A DNA stretch of 64,000 nt from Escallonia rubra. Lineage: Eukaryota > Streptophyta > Magnoliopsida > Escalloniales > Escalloniaceae. Location of the stretch: the NCBI GenBank assembly GCA_033065855.1, contig JAVXUO010001474.1:1-64000 (forward strand). Direction: 5' to 3'. How positions within the stretch are numbered: position 1 is the first letter of the stretch; each line of letters opens with the position of its first letter. Under the pieces are notes generated by a model. The model saw nothing but the letters and a program-made list of their open reading frames with translations, was not told the DNA's origin and searched no databases. The translations under genes and the position numbers were made by a program. Positions 32,683 to 44,700 of the stretch are shown piece by piece.

Positions 32683-35600
32683 GGAGATATTTCAGTCTTT
32701 TGGCATAATAGTTCCACCCTGTTTGCTTTCGGTTTGATTAATATTATGTCAGTCTTTTTTTTTATATAATTACCGCCTAAACTAGAGCCTATTAGTAACA
32801 TCATCATCCCTAAAAGTATTTGGACGAGGGACTTGCAGTGCATCAGTGAAAATTGCCTCTTCATATAAAGAGGAGAGCTACAATGGCCGGACTAGCCGTT
32901 ATTTTAGCTACTAGACTAGATGAGAGGCTCGAAGCAGAATGTGGAAGTACAAACTTTACATATAAAACTAGTTGAGAAGCGGCAGCCGCAAAGGGAGCAT
33001 GTGACTAGCCATCGGCTTTGAGCACACTTCGGATCAGTTTAATTCTCAAGATCAGTGAACACTAATGGTACTTGATGACCCTATTAACAAAGTAAAGCAA
33101 GGCTAGCAGGAACACACACCCACAATGTTGTCCCTTGGGAACTAGACATTGCATGAGCTTTCCCAGTGAACCAAAATGATGCCCTCCATGCCCTTCCTCA
33201 AGACTGCACAGTGCAAAGGATTCTTTCACAGAAAGGTCAGCAACTATGGAGTCTTCTGGTAATGTTTGGAGTTGGAATTGATAACCAAGCTCCACAAAGT
33301 GCAGTTTAAACGGACTGTTTAGACGCTAAGCAACGATGTTTAAGGCATGTAACTACAGTTTAACGGCTTCAGCTTTTGTTATGAAGTTCATGTGGTGAAA
33401 TAAGAAGCTCACATATTACGTATTGATAAAAAAAAATATACGATGATTTCGCTCCAAATTTAACTCACTCGGTCTAAATTGACGTCGTTCATGTGAGACA
33501 TGAGAAACTAAGTTAATTTAGTTTTCGGGTGAGATTATCGCTTGTTGGAAATAAATAAGGAATGTTGCCAAACATCCATTGAGATTGCTGTTGGAAAAGA
33601 ATTGTAGATTGTGAGTTTGGATATATATGATTAGTTCTAAACTTTAGGGCACAACAAATACCTTGTTTGGGCTCTTTTTGACAAATGACAAGAGCTTGCG
33701 TTCTCTTTAAAAGTTTTTGCGAGGAAAGAAATTAGTAAGAAAAAAATGATTTACTTAAATCAGTTCTATTGTCAAAACAGTTATGACTTTTGTCAAAGCG
33801 ATGCATACTTTTAAGGTAATTGAATCATATTCGTAATTACGCATTACTTTGATGGAAACGGTATATATTTTAGCACGAGGGATTAATCTGTAATTACTGC
33901 ACATTTAATTTAACAATAATTACAGTCATCTTATTGCAATCTATTTAAGATCAGAATAATTTCAGTCTTTCCAAATGAGAAGTGAGAGCCGTTGTAACTG
34001 ATTTTGTCATCATTTTGGATCTTTGACCTGGTCAAAGGGCAGAGATTTAATTCTCTGAGGCTGTCAGAGCACGTGACATTCTTCATTTTCGTGCACTAGA
34101 CGACGGCACTTCACGTGGTCCATCTTCACTTAGGTTTTTAAGGCACCAAGTAGTTGTTGATGGGAATCCAAGAAAATCTCCTTCAAACAAAAATAGATTG
34201 GCAAGTGATATTCTAAGAGATGCAAAAATTAAACCGAGAGGATTGATCTAATCATAGTGGTTGTTTATCAAATACTCCATATATGAGTTCAGATTCGGAG
34301 TTGTTCGGAATCGCTCGAAGAAAAACTCGCAAATTTAATCGGCTGAAATCGAGACTTAAACTTAGGTCGGCTCATTGGCAGCCCTACGCACAAGCTTTTT
34401 GACAGCTTTGAGGTTCTGCATGTTGTTACTATTCAATTTAAACAAATGCAAAATGTTTTCCCCACATTGTACTAATAAAATTTACCAATTTACCAAACAA
34501 CAGATAGTGCGTGCTGTATTTAACTAACCATCAAATGATTTTTAGTACCCATGTACGGAGTAATTAACTTTTGACTGACCAGTATATGAAGTTTGAATTT
34601 AGCATAATAAAACAACAAAGAGTATTATTTTTACACCCTATTTGAATTATTTGCACAATAAATGATTGTTAAGAAGTGCAACGACGAAAATATATGGGTC
34701 AGGAAGAACTGTTTGTGGTTTCTATATCATGATTCAGACCAAGGACAACACATATAAATGGATGACCTTGACAAATTGGATTTGTCATTTCCATATACCT
34801 TATCTTAGTTTCATTTTCTTGAACAGGAAAGAAAACATTAAAGATGTAGGTTTGACTTTTCAACCTTCCATTTCAAATAACGATAAAAGTTTGCCTTCGT
34901 CAAGTGCAGCCATTCTCGCTCGTCCAACACCATTCTTTACAAAGCGGTATGCACATGAGTTTCTTCCTCTCATGGTTTGTGTTAACTGTAGCCACGCCTC
35001 TAGAGAATGTGAAGACAATCTTCCTCTAGGGCATGCATCGAGTGGTTATTAGCTCCCACTCTATGATGACGGTAAAGAGTTATCGTGGAATCCAATTCAA
35101 TGACGATTTTAAGTTAATTCTTTTTTTGACTGTGCATAGCCCTTTGCGTATACCCCTCATTTTCACGTCGAGTTTTCGGTTGCTGTCGACGCTTCCGTAA
35201 AATCCACCCAACCAATATCCATACTAATCTCCGATCATTCCGCAATAGCCACTTGTCCAGGACGCCCTCTTTGTTCACTGAACTAGTAAAGATTAATTAC
35301 CTTAATTAATCTAGAGCTTCTTCAAACCTTTTCTTATGAGAAGCAGAGGACTGTACCCCTTTTCACATTAATTTGGAATCATAAATCATCATCGGTGTAA
35401 TCAGAAGCTTCCCTTTTAACATCAGTCAGGTGAAGAAGATGCTTTATGACCATGACATTGATAGTTGAAAAGCATAATAATACGTACTGATGATGATGGG
35501 ATGTCGTGATAAGGTCACGGCTGGGTTACCTTAACTGTGCAACAGAGAACTGTCATTGGCCAGATCTTATTTCTCTATTTCATGTAAATTAATTATATTT

Positions 35601-37690
35601 CTTTTTTGAGTAGTCCCATAAAAATTGATCACTTCTAAATTAAGAAATATTCTGTAAGTATATTTTTTTTACATATTTACCATATTTATATTTTATTTAT
35701 CTCTCCACATTTAGTTATCCACCAACTCATTTCTCTCTCTCCTTATCCACATTTTTACATAATTTTTATTCTATTTATTTTTCTACATTTAACAGTCTTC
35801 TAACTCATTTTTTCTCTTCTGACCCACTTTCTTCGCCTCCTCTTCTAAAGGGTAGAATGAAAAATACACAATATATGACGTAAATCCTTCATATACGTGC
35901 AAAAAACAAGTGATCGAATTATGTGGGAGAGAGTGCGTGCTATTTTTTTTAGAGCTAATGACTGTTTCATTTAGTGCTTCTAAGTATTTCTCATAGTTTC
36001 TATATTAGTGGACTGTATTTACATCTTTTCCACCGGTTGGGAAAGAAGGGCCAACAACTTTTTTTTTTTTTTTGGGCATAACTGATTGGAGGCGGGGTGG
36101 GGAAAGGTTTTGCGAGACTTGAAACCAACATAATTGGTAGATTTAGGAAGCAGTTTTTTAACAGTGAAACTAACATCACTGCTCGTAAGGATAACGAACA
36201 TATAATAACACCTATCTGAGTAGCCTTCCGATGGACAAAAAGAAAGAGAGAAGGCAACAAGTGTAGTTAAATGTAAATCGTTAATAATGCTAATTTACAA
36301 ACAATCTTACGCATATATCTTGTTGTGTTTGGATGGAAATGGAAGCTATTGACCTCGCGTCGGATTAGTTGACATGGTTATGGTCAAGGGAATAGCTTCC
36401 ATTTATTGATCACTTCCCCACTATAACTTGTGTATATAAGTTCGTTAGTGATATAACTATTTTGAGAGAGAGAGAGAGAGAGAGCGCGCGCATTGAAAAT
36501 CAAACAAAAAAGTATCTCATTGAAGAATATCACCAAACTCCTTGAAAAACTGATGATCGAAAAATTTGAAATAAATTAAATGAACAAACCACCTCAACAA
36601 ACATATTTTCAGGGCCGCTGCGTAACATGATAATCGTCCATCAGTCCTAAACCCTTATGAAGCACGACCCATTCATGAAAGTCACAATCATCCAAACTCA
36701 TCCTCATCATTAATCAACCACCGGTGCGCCACCGGTAACCATCATCAATCATTCTGATTAGTTAATAATATTGGTATTAATTGAAATTTTCTGTAAAACA
36801 TTTCATTAACGACTGAATTAAGCGCACCAAAGCAACCACCAATATGCCGCCGCCGAAAAGGAACACAAGTTTCATCTAAACCACCGTCAATAACCCAAAG
36901 AGAAATAAAATTCAAGTCCAAATGGCTGCTACGTTATCAAAGGGGAAACTATTGGATTCACCCCATTTTTAACAGGGCAGGTCACCTAACCACTCTGTGC
37001 CTGTTTGTCCCAAAATTATTGCCCGCTCAACATCACACCGTACATCACAAACGGTATTCTCAACAGAACGGACCTTCTCTGGTCCCCATGAATTCAAATT
37101 TATGGTATCTTTCATTTCTCATCAGAATAGAATCCCAAAAAACTGACAAATTTGCTTGAATCCAAAGTTAAAGCAAACTTCTTTGAACCTCCTTAAGTAG
37201 AAAAACATTGGTTTATAAACGGTTTTAGATGGTCGATGGTCGAGATCAATACTACGACTCCATGCCATACTTGCTCATTCTTAAATGATAATTATTGGTA
37301 TTTGATAATAATTCTGGCAATAATTTACGACGGAAGGAACACTCCCTTCATTTTGTCAAAATTTAGGTCTTTGACTTTTAGCAAATTATGAAGATGAATA
37401 TACTAATTATAAGCGCTGACTTTACTCATTAAATTTAACTCGAGTTTGATCAGCGTTAATATTATTTAACCCATATTTTTTGTTTAAGTTTAATTCAGTA
37501 TTTATACATATACCAAAATCTATACCAAGATTGTGTAGAATGTCTTAGAACACTTCAATAAAACTAAAAAAAAATTCTTAAAAAATCATAATTATTGCTT
37601 TAGGTGTAACCAAAGAATTCGACTAAAAAAAATAGTAATAAGTATGAAGAAAATTATTAGACACACCGCCCTTTTTGGCTTAGTGTCCAA
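32680..37690. other. Long AT-rich intergenic region, no gene seen
   Basis: No open frame with recognisable content. Frames at 33062-33295 (minus) and 34666-35052 (plus) have no motif or splice context. A (GA)n then (CG)n run lies at 36464-36491. A CCCATAAAAATTGATCACTT stretch near 35617 and CTCCCTTCATTTTG near 37331 resemble scraps of Stowaway-type MITE ends. Confidence 0.5.
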
Positions 37691-37726
37691 TTTGCGCAGC
37701 AATTCTGTCAGCCCCCATACTTCAGT

Positions 37727-37751
37727 CTCTCTCTCTCTCTCTCTCTCTCTC
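37727..37751 (+). repeat. (TC)n microsatellite in the STICHEL-like promoter or leader
   Basis: A TC run of about 12 units followed by a 100-bp CT-rich tract with CTCTCTC blocks to 37885, 1 kb ahead of the STICHEL-like start codon. This is typical of a plant promoter/5'UTR. Confidence 0.85.
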
Positions 37752-37752
37752 C

Positions 37753-38756
37753 ACACACGCACACAGTCACGTTCTCTATCTCTCTCCTACAAAGACACAC
37801 ACTGAATCTCACTCTCTGCAGGCTACAGTCCATTCTGCTCTCTACTCTCCTACAACCCACTTTCTCTCTCTAGACTCTCTCTCTGTATATGTGAAGACAT
37901 GTGTGTACACTCATATCTCTGGCATCTTCAATGGTTTTCGTGATGGAAGCCCTCGTGAAGCTCATGTAAACAGGTTTCCGAAGAAAGAGAGAGGGAGAGA
38001 GAGAGAGATCCAAGTCTTAATGATGGAAACGTGTCACTTGCGTATAATTCAGGTGACCGGAACTTTGCATTAATTCTCCTGTGATCTCCGCCTTCTATTC
38101 TCTTTTGCTGTTTTTGCCTGCCAAGAGATTGAAATCTTTAGGGCCACAAGCGAAAAGGGTGAAACTTGGAGGTGGCATTACTTTCAGCCTCTCTTTGTAT
38201 GACTTGTGACACTTGTTGTGTATGTGGGTGGCATTTGGGTTTTGTGTAGAGCTTGTGTTTTTATGTTGAAATTCACGGGTTTGGTTATTAATGTGGAGTG
38301 GGTTTTGTGCCTTTTGATTGAGATATGACTTGCCTTGAAGGGTTTACACTCGTGGTATTTGGGGCTAGCTTTTTTTTCGCGAACAAAAGGTAATATTTGG
38401 TGACTGGGATTAGGCATTAATTATAGTTTTGAGACAACGTAAGTGGGATTTCACTGGATTCGATTGAACTTTTGGTGTCATTATTCAGGAAATTTTGGGG
38501 GAGCAATAATTCAAGGCAATGGAAGATTTTTTAGGAGATACATTGATGATGTGTTTGATGACTTAAATTTAGGAATTAATTTTGTGTTTGAGACGTGGGA
38601 TTTCATTATAGTAGGTTTTGAGCGATATTTTTGGAATTTTGGAGCCATAACAGAGAGGATTTTGGGAAAGTGGTAAATCAAGAAAATGCAGCATTTACTG
38701 ATATGTTTCAATCATTCAAGAAAATTGATGGTGGTGGACCGATTTAAGTTTTGATC
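37753..38756 (+). promoter_or_regulatory. Long leader region of the STICHEL-like gene
   Basis: No coding exon could be joined to the start at 38757. The region contains short upstream open frames (37891-38073 starting with ATG; 38443-38676) and acceptor-like TTATTCAG at 38482-38489, so a spliced 5'UTR with upstream ORFs is possible. The exact leader structure is not resolvable from sequence alone. Confidence 0.35.
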
Positions 38757-41700
38757 ATGACCAGGGCAGTTCGTGACCGGATACTCAAGGATGCCAATAG
38801 TGATTTTAGCGATCATTTGCGCAACCATATCCATCTGACAAATTGTATTCATTTGAAGAACCATATGCACAAGAATAGCCCCATACTGAATGATAGGTCA
38901 CTTATGAGGGACCTTGTTGTCCTTCAGAGGTCACGCTCGCTCAAGGATCCTTCTATGAGTCCACGTTCACGGCATTCTCCGTCCATAGTTGATCTGCTAT
39001 CCAGAAGGGGTGAAGAGGTCCTAGGCAATGGTAGGCGGTCTGTTGGCATTGAGCGTCGAAGGGAGGATGTTAGACGGTTCTCAGGAAGCTCACCGCCTTT
39101 AGGTAGTGTACCGACATCGAAAGTGGCTCCTGGCGAGGTAAGCAGGCGTAATGATGGGGCAGGAGTTGTGAGCGAGCGTAGCAGCAGCAAGAGTGGAGTT
39201 CGGGGGCGGAGAAGACATAAGAGGGAAGAGTCTAGTGGGAGGAGCTTGGGGGCTGATCTTATTGGTGGTATTGCTGAGTTTTTACAAGATGGTAATGATT
39301 TAGCTCGTGACGTTGATTTTGGGAACTCTGAAATGAGGGATAAGAGAATCAAACAGAAGGGGAGGCGTAGACAAGATGATCACCTTAAGATCCTCTCTCA
39401 GCAGTTGGACGAGGCTCCAGTGGACAGTAGTGATGTAGGATCATCTCAGATGCATATCCCTGGAAGACATACGCAGTATGACAAAGCCACTGAGGAAGCG
39501 GAAGCAAGCATCCGTAGCTACTGCAGCGGTCTGAACAGCGTTAAGGGGCGTAAAAAAAGTCATTCTGCAAGAAAACCTCGGGGTGCTATAGCTTCACGAG
39601 TTTCTAGGGCACAGAATGAAATGTCTGTGGCCTCCAATTCATTTGCTCAAGTTGCAGGACACTCGAAATATCACATGGAGGAGGGAGAAGAAGAGTACAC
39701 TGAGCAGAATGTTACAAGGGGGCCCAAAAATGGGTGTGGTATCCCTTGGAATTGGTCAAGAATTCATCATAGGAGCAAAACATTTCTTGATAAGGCTGGG
39801 AAGAGCCTTTCTTGCGGGTTGTCTGACCCTAAATTCAAGAAAGGAGGTCCAGTTCCTCAAGGGAGGGAGTATCCAAATATGCCTGTTATGTCTGATCACT
39901 CTAGTTCTTCTACTAGATCCAATGCAGAAGCACTGCCTCTACTTTTTGATGCGTCTGGATCTCAGGAAGGTACGGACAATGCTGCTTGGGTGCATGATTA
40001 TTCAGGAGAGCTAGGAATTTTCGCCGATAATCTATTAAAGCATGAAGTTGACTCTGACCTTGCTTCGGAAGCTAGGTCTGGCAATCAATCGAAGTTTAGA
40101 CGGAATCACAATGGTAGGCACCAGAATCTTACTCAGCTGTACATGCCAAGAACCTTTAGAGATCTGGTAGGGCAGAATTTGGTTGCACAAGCTCTTTCTA
40201 ATGCTGTTTCAAAAAGGAAGGTTGGGCTTCTCTATGTGTTTTATGGGCCTCATGGCACAGGTAAGACCTCTACTGCACGCATATTTGCGAGAGCTTTAAA
40301 CTGCCAATCTCAGGAGCATCCAAGGCCTTGTGGTTCGTGTGATTCTTGCATTGCTCATGATATGGGTAGGAGTCCGAATACAAGGGAAATAGGTCCAGTC
40401 AGTAACTTTGACTTCGAGAGCATTATGGATTTACTAGAGAATATGAATCTTTCTCAGAGGCCAACGCAATACAGAGTGTTTATTTTTGATGACTGTGATA
40501 CTTTGGCTCCTGAATGTTGGAGTGCTATATCAAAGGTCATTGATCGATCACCCAGGCGTGTGGTTATTGTCCTTGTCAGTTCAAGTCTTGACTTTTTGCC
40601 TCATATAATCATATCCAGGTGCCAGAAGTTCTTTTTCCCAAAGTTGAAGGATGCAGACATAATATATACTTTGCAGTGGATTGCGACCAAAGAAGACCTA
40701 GAAATCGATAAAGACGCTCTAAAGCTTATTGCATCTAGGTCAGATGGATCACTGAGGGATGCTGAGATGACTCTTGAGCAATTAAGTTTACTCGGGCAGA
40801 GAATCTCTGTTCCTCTAGTCCAGGAGCTGGTAATTTCTTTGTCAGATTGTCTTGATTAAGCAATTTTTTCGTAGTTGCTTTTACCATGTCATGCTTTGTT
40901 TAATCAATAGTATACTTGTATTCTGTCAAACCGCGCATTTGTTTGTATCTAGAGTTGGTTACTCTTAACTCGTTGTCACCGCCAGTTTGAGTTTTTGCCT
41001 CTAATTTTGCGTTCAATTTAATTCCCAAGGCCACGTGCTGATGTTGGAACATTTACTGTAGAGAAACGAGCTTGCGCGTATAGTCTGCAAGCTGCTGCCT
41101 ATCCTGAGCATGCCTTTCTGCGAAACTTCGTTTTTATTGTTTTGTGTTGCTATATCAATCGGCCTTTGAAACATTGATGTAACGCTTGCATTGCATGAGA
41201 AATGAATTTTTTTTTTATTACTTGTGTGGAACATAGTATCTGATGAGGTTTACCGTCTATAAGTTGATTCAGCTTCTGGCCTAGATTGCGTGCCCACCCC
41301 TCTTTGGGTGTGATGCTATATTTATCAAATATATGGCCCGACACTTATTTGCACAAAAGCAAATGGCGAAATACACCAACAATTTCTTTGTTTTCCCTCT
41401 TCCCTTCTACTCATGTTCTGTTTGCTTAGGTTTCTGAATTAGAAAAATTAAGTTCTGCTTTGCAGTATTAGTCTTGGGAACAGGTATTCCCACTCCAAAC
41501 TTAAACTAGTTCACTCCAAAAGTGTTTTCAGTGGCACTTTAAATGCCACTGTTTTAATCTTTAGTGACAAATTGGAGTGTTCTAGTTCAAAGTTGGAGTG
41601 GATTATCAATTTCTGTCTCTTATTTTATGTACTTTTGCCAGTTGGTTTTCAATGCATTTTCTTGGTTGTCATTGTTGTGTTTGCTGAAACAGGGAAATTT

Positions 41701-44700
41701 AATATGCCTTGCTTATGAATATGCTTCTATCTATTGAGCTAAGTGACCGATGACATGTTATTTATCAGCCAATATGTGTTCAAACATGCTTGCTCTTATG
41801 CTGCTCTACTATATAAATGGTACTTAGAGTTGCATGTTTTTTTTGAAGGTTAAGCCTGCATTTTTTCTCAAAATCCTCTTGATGCAATTGTTACTGTAAT
41901 TACTACTTCTCACTGGCTCATTAGTGTTGTGTGCTTTTACAGGTTGGTCTTATCTCTGATGACAAGTTAGTGGATCTACTTGATTTAGCATTATCTGCTG
42001 ATACTGTCAATACTGTGAAAAGTTTGAGAGAAATTATGGAGTCTGGTGTTGAGCCGTTGGCATTGATGTCACAACTTGCTACTGTTATAACTGACATTCT
42101 TGCTGGTAGCTATGATTTCATGAAAAAAAGGGCTAGAAGGAAGTTCTTTCGGCGACAAGCTTGTAAGGCCAAAATCATTTAACCCCACATTTTTATTTGA
42201 TGGTACAGACATTCTTTGTAGTTCTGTGAGTGGCGCTAATGCTAGTTCTGTGAGTGGCGCTAATGCATGATAGATCCCCTGAAGTAAATAACCGCATGTA
42301 AAATTGAACTTCAGTAATGTTTGAACTTAATATGGTATCTTTGAATTGCTGGGTTTTCAGTTACAGTGTGGTTCTAGTTACTGCATAGATATCTACAATG
42401 CTTTCCCTTTTCTCCAACTTATGGAAGATTATTTTTTCAGTATCAAAAGAAGATATGGAGAAGTTGCGTCAAGCTCTTAAAACATTATCTGAAGCTGAAA
42501 AGCAGCTGAGAATGTCAAATGACAGATTGACGTGGCTCACCGCTGCATTGTTGCAACTGGCTCCCGACCAGCAGTATATGTTGCCCAGTTCCTCTGCAGA
42601 CACTAGTTTTATTCATAGTCCGTTGGGCTTGCAAAATGCTGGTGGTAAAGAGAGGCCCAGGAAAAGTAACGCTGAGCATGCTGAGATGCCTACTACTGAA
42701 AGAGGACTTTCGCCACAGGTTAGAAAGGAAAGCCATCAAGTTGGAAGTTCGAGTAATCTTTATCAGAATGCTAAGAAGAAAGGAGGCATTAGCATGGATA
42801 GAAGAGGACAGTATGGGGTTGGCACAGTCCCTCAGCAGGCATTTGGTGTTTCTGGTGATAAAAATAGTGTAGGTAGGCTACCAGGTAAATTTCAGAAGGA
42901 AATTGAAGAACTTTGGTTGGAGGTTCTTGAAAGGATTCAAATAAACATCATAAAAGAGTTCATGTTTCAGGAAGGAAAGCTGATCTCAGTCAGTTTTGGT
43001 GCAGGTATTTTGTGACATGCATTGTACCTATTGCCCTAATTTTTGCCCCATCACTATATTTCTTACGTGTAAAATATGTTATTACAAAATCTGAATCCAG
43101 CTAATCCGTCATTATCTAAGCATAGTGCTTACTAAAAATTACGGATGCCTATGCATGTTGGCAACTATGGAAACTGATAAAATACTAGAACGAGAGGATG
43201 AAAGAAACAAAATAAACAATTTTAGATTGATAGTTATAACTAGTGAGGAATAAATTTGGCTATATCAGGAGTGTGTGCATAAAACTACTGAGACTTTGTG
43301 ATGCCTTAGACGGGTTAAACCTTGCAACTTGATCACGTGCTAGGAGGCATATTGAGTATGTGTAATGTCCCGCATCAAACAAGTTAAAGCTTGCAGGTTA
43401 ACGTATGAGCCATTTGGACTTGTTACCAATTGCCAGTTGGCTATGTATCTGATGCTTTGACAATATTGGAAAAATCCTGTTCTTCCAATTGCCCTTTTCA
43501 GGCGTCTAATTATTTTTCTGCTGCGTGTTTGTGGGGGTGGGGGTGGAGAGAATATATGTGCAGAGATAGGTATCTTGCGTTGCCAGACAAGTGAACATAA
43601 AAGTTCTTGTAATGAAGCATTTTGTATATAGAGAAGGGTGGCCAAGTACACTAGGTGTTTGCCGTTGCAAGGTTTCGGAGGGTTAGATGTGTGCAGCATT
43701 CTTCCACTTTATGAAGAGGCTGTGATGCGCTTTGGACCAGCGACTTTCAGGTCACACTGCTGCAACCTTGTTGTTGCTCCCATGCTCATTAGAGTGGACA
43801 CACCATCAATCTTGCTTTCAGGTCACACTGCTGCAACCTTCTTGTTGCTCCAAGGCTCATTAGAGTGGAGTCAGTGGACACACCATCAATCTTGCTTTAT
43901 ATAAGAGTCTGGACTTATATAGTCACGAGATTTATGCTTTATTTTTTGCTCTCCTTACAGGACAGCAGACACTCAGACATACAAATAAACTCTGAATGCT
44001 CCTTTTCTCTAGAAAATGTAGTTACAAATGGTATAAGCAAAACTGCAAAATGTCCTGTACGGAGTTTAATATTGGAAGGAATATGCAATTTTTGTGATAA
44101 ATCATTTTGTAAATAAAGAAGGGTGGCCAAGTACACTACGTGTTCGCTGTTGCAAGGTCTGGGAGGGTTAGATGTATGCAGCATTCTTCTACTTTGTTAA
44201 GAGGCTATTGACGAGCTTTGGACCTGTGGCTTTCTCACAATGGGGCAACCTTATTGTTGCCCCAGGGCTCATAAGAGTGGACAAACGGGTCAATCTTGCT
44301 TTGTATAAGAGTCTGGACTTATAGTGTCACGCTAAACTGCTAAATATCTTTTATGGGTTTCGTATTAAATCTGGAAGGAACATGCAATTGAAGCTAGCAT
44401 CTTGTTAGATCCTAGCCATTGAGTTCACTAATAGCAGTTAACGTTCCAATCCAGGTAGAACAAAAAAATGATGAAACTCCTTCCTCTAACCTCAATGTGG
44501 GAGAATAGGTTTTACTACATGGTTATGGGAGAAAGCACTAGTACATTAACAAATTGGGTAAACTGGCTACCTCATCTTTTGTCGAGATAGAGTATGTAAG
44601 TTTTGAGAATTCAATGAGGGTAATTGAGAATATTAAGAGAAATATGATATGCACTATCTGGAGCGTAGGTACCATTCTGTGACATAAGCAGGTACAAGAC

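Larger units (their letters stand above)
43616..44332. repeat. Tandem duplication of a SINE-containing segment in intron 3 of the STICHEL-like gene
   Basis: Copy 1 (43616-43928) and copy 2 (44099-44332) share the SINE and non-SINE flanks, including TCAATCTTGCTTT and AAGAGTCTGGACTTATA, so the whole segment was copied, not two SINEs inserted. Copy 1 has an extra internal 71-bp duplication (TTTCAGGTCACACTGCTGCA at 43745 and 43816). Confidence 0.85.

Noticed and set aside
38924..39352. Antisense open frame of 142 codons
   Set aside because: It mirrors the Ser/Arg-rich first exon of the STICHEL-like gene on the opposite strand.
42398..42440. ATG and open frame upstream of exon 3 of the STICHEL-like gene
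   Set aside because: A TTTTTTCAG acceptor at 42440 and phase agreement with exon 2 show this stretch is intron.
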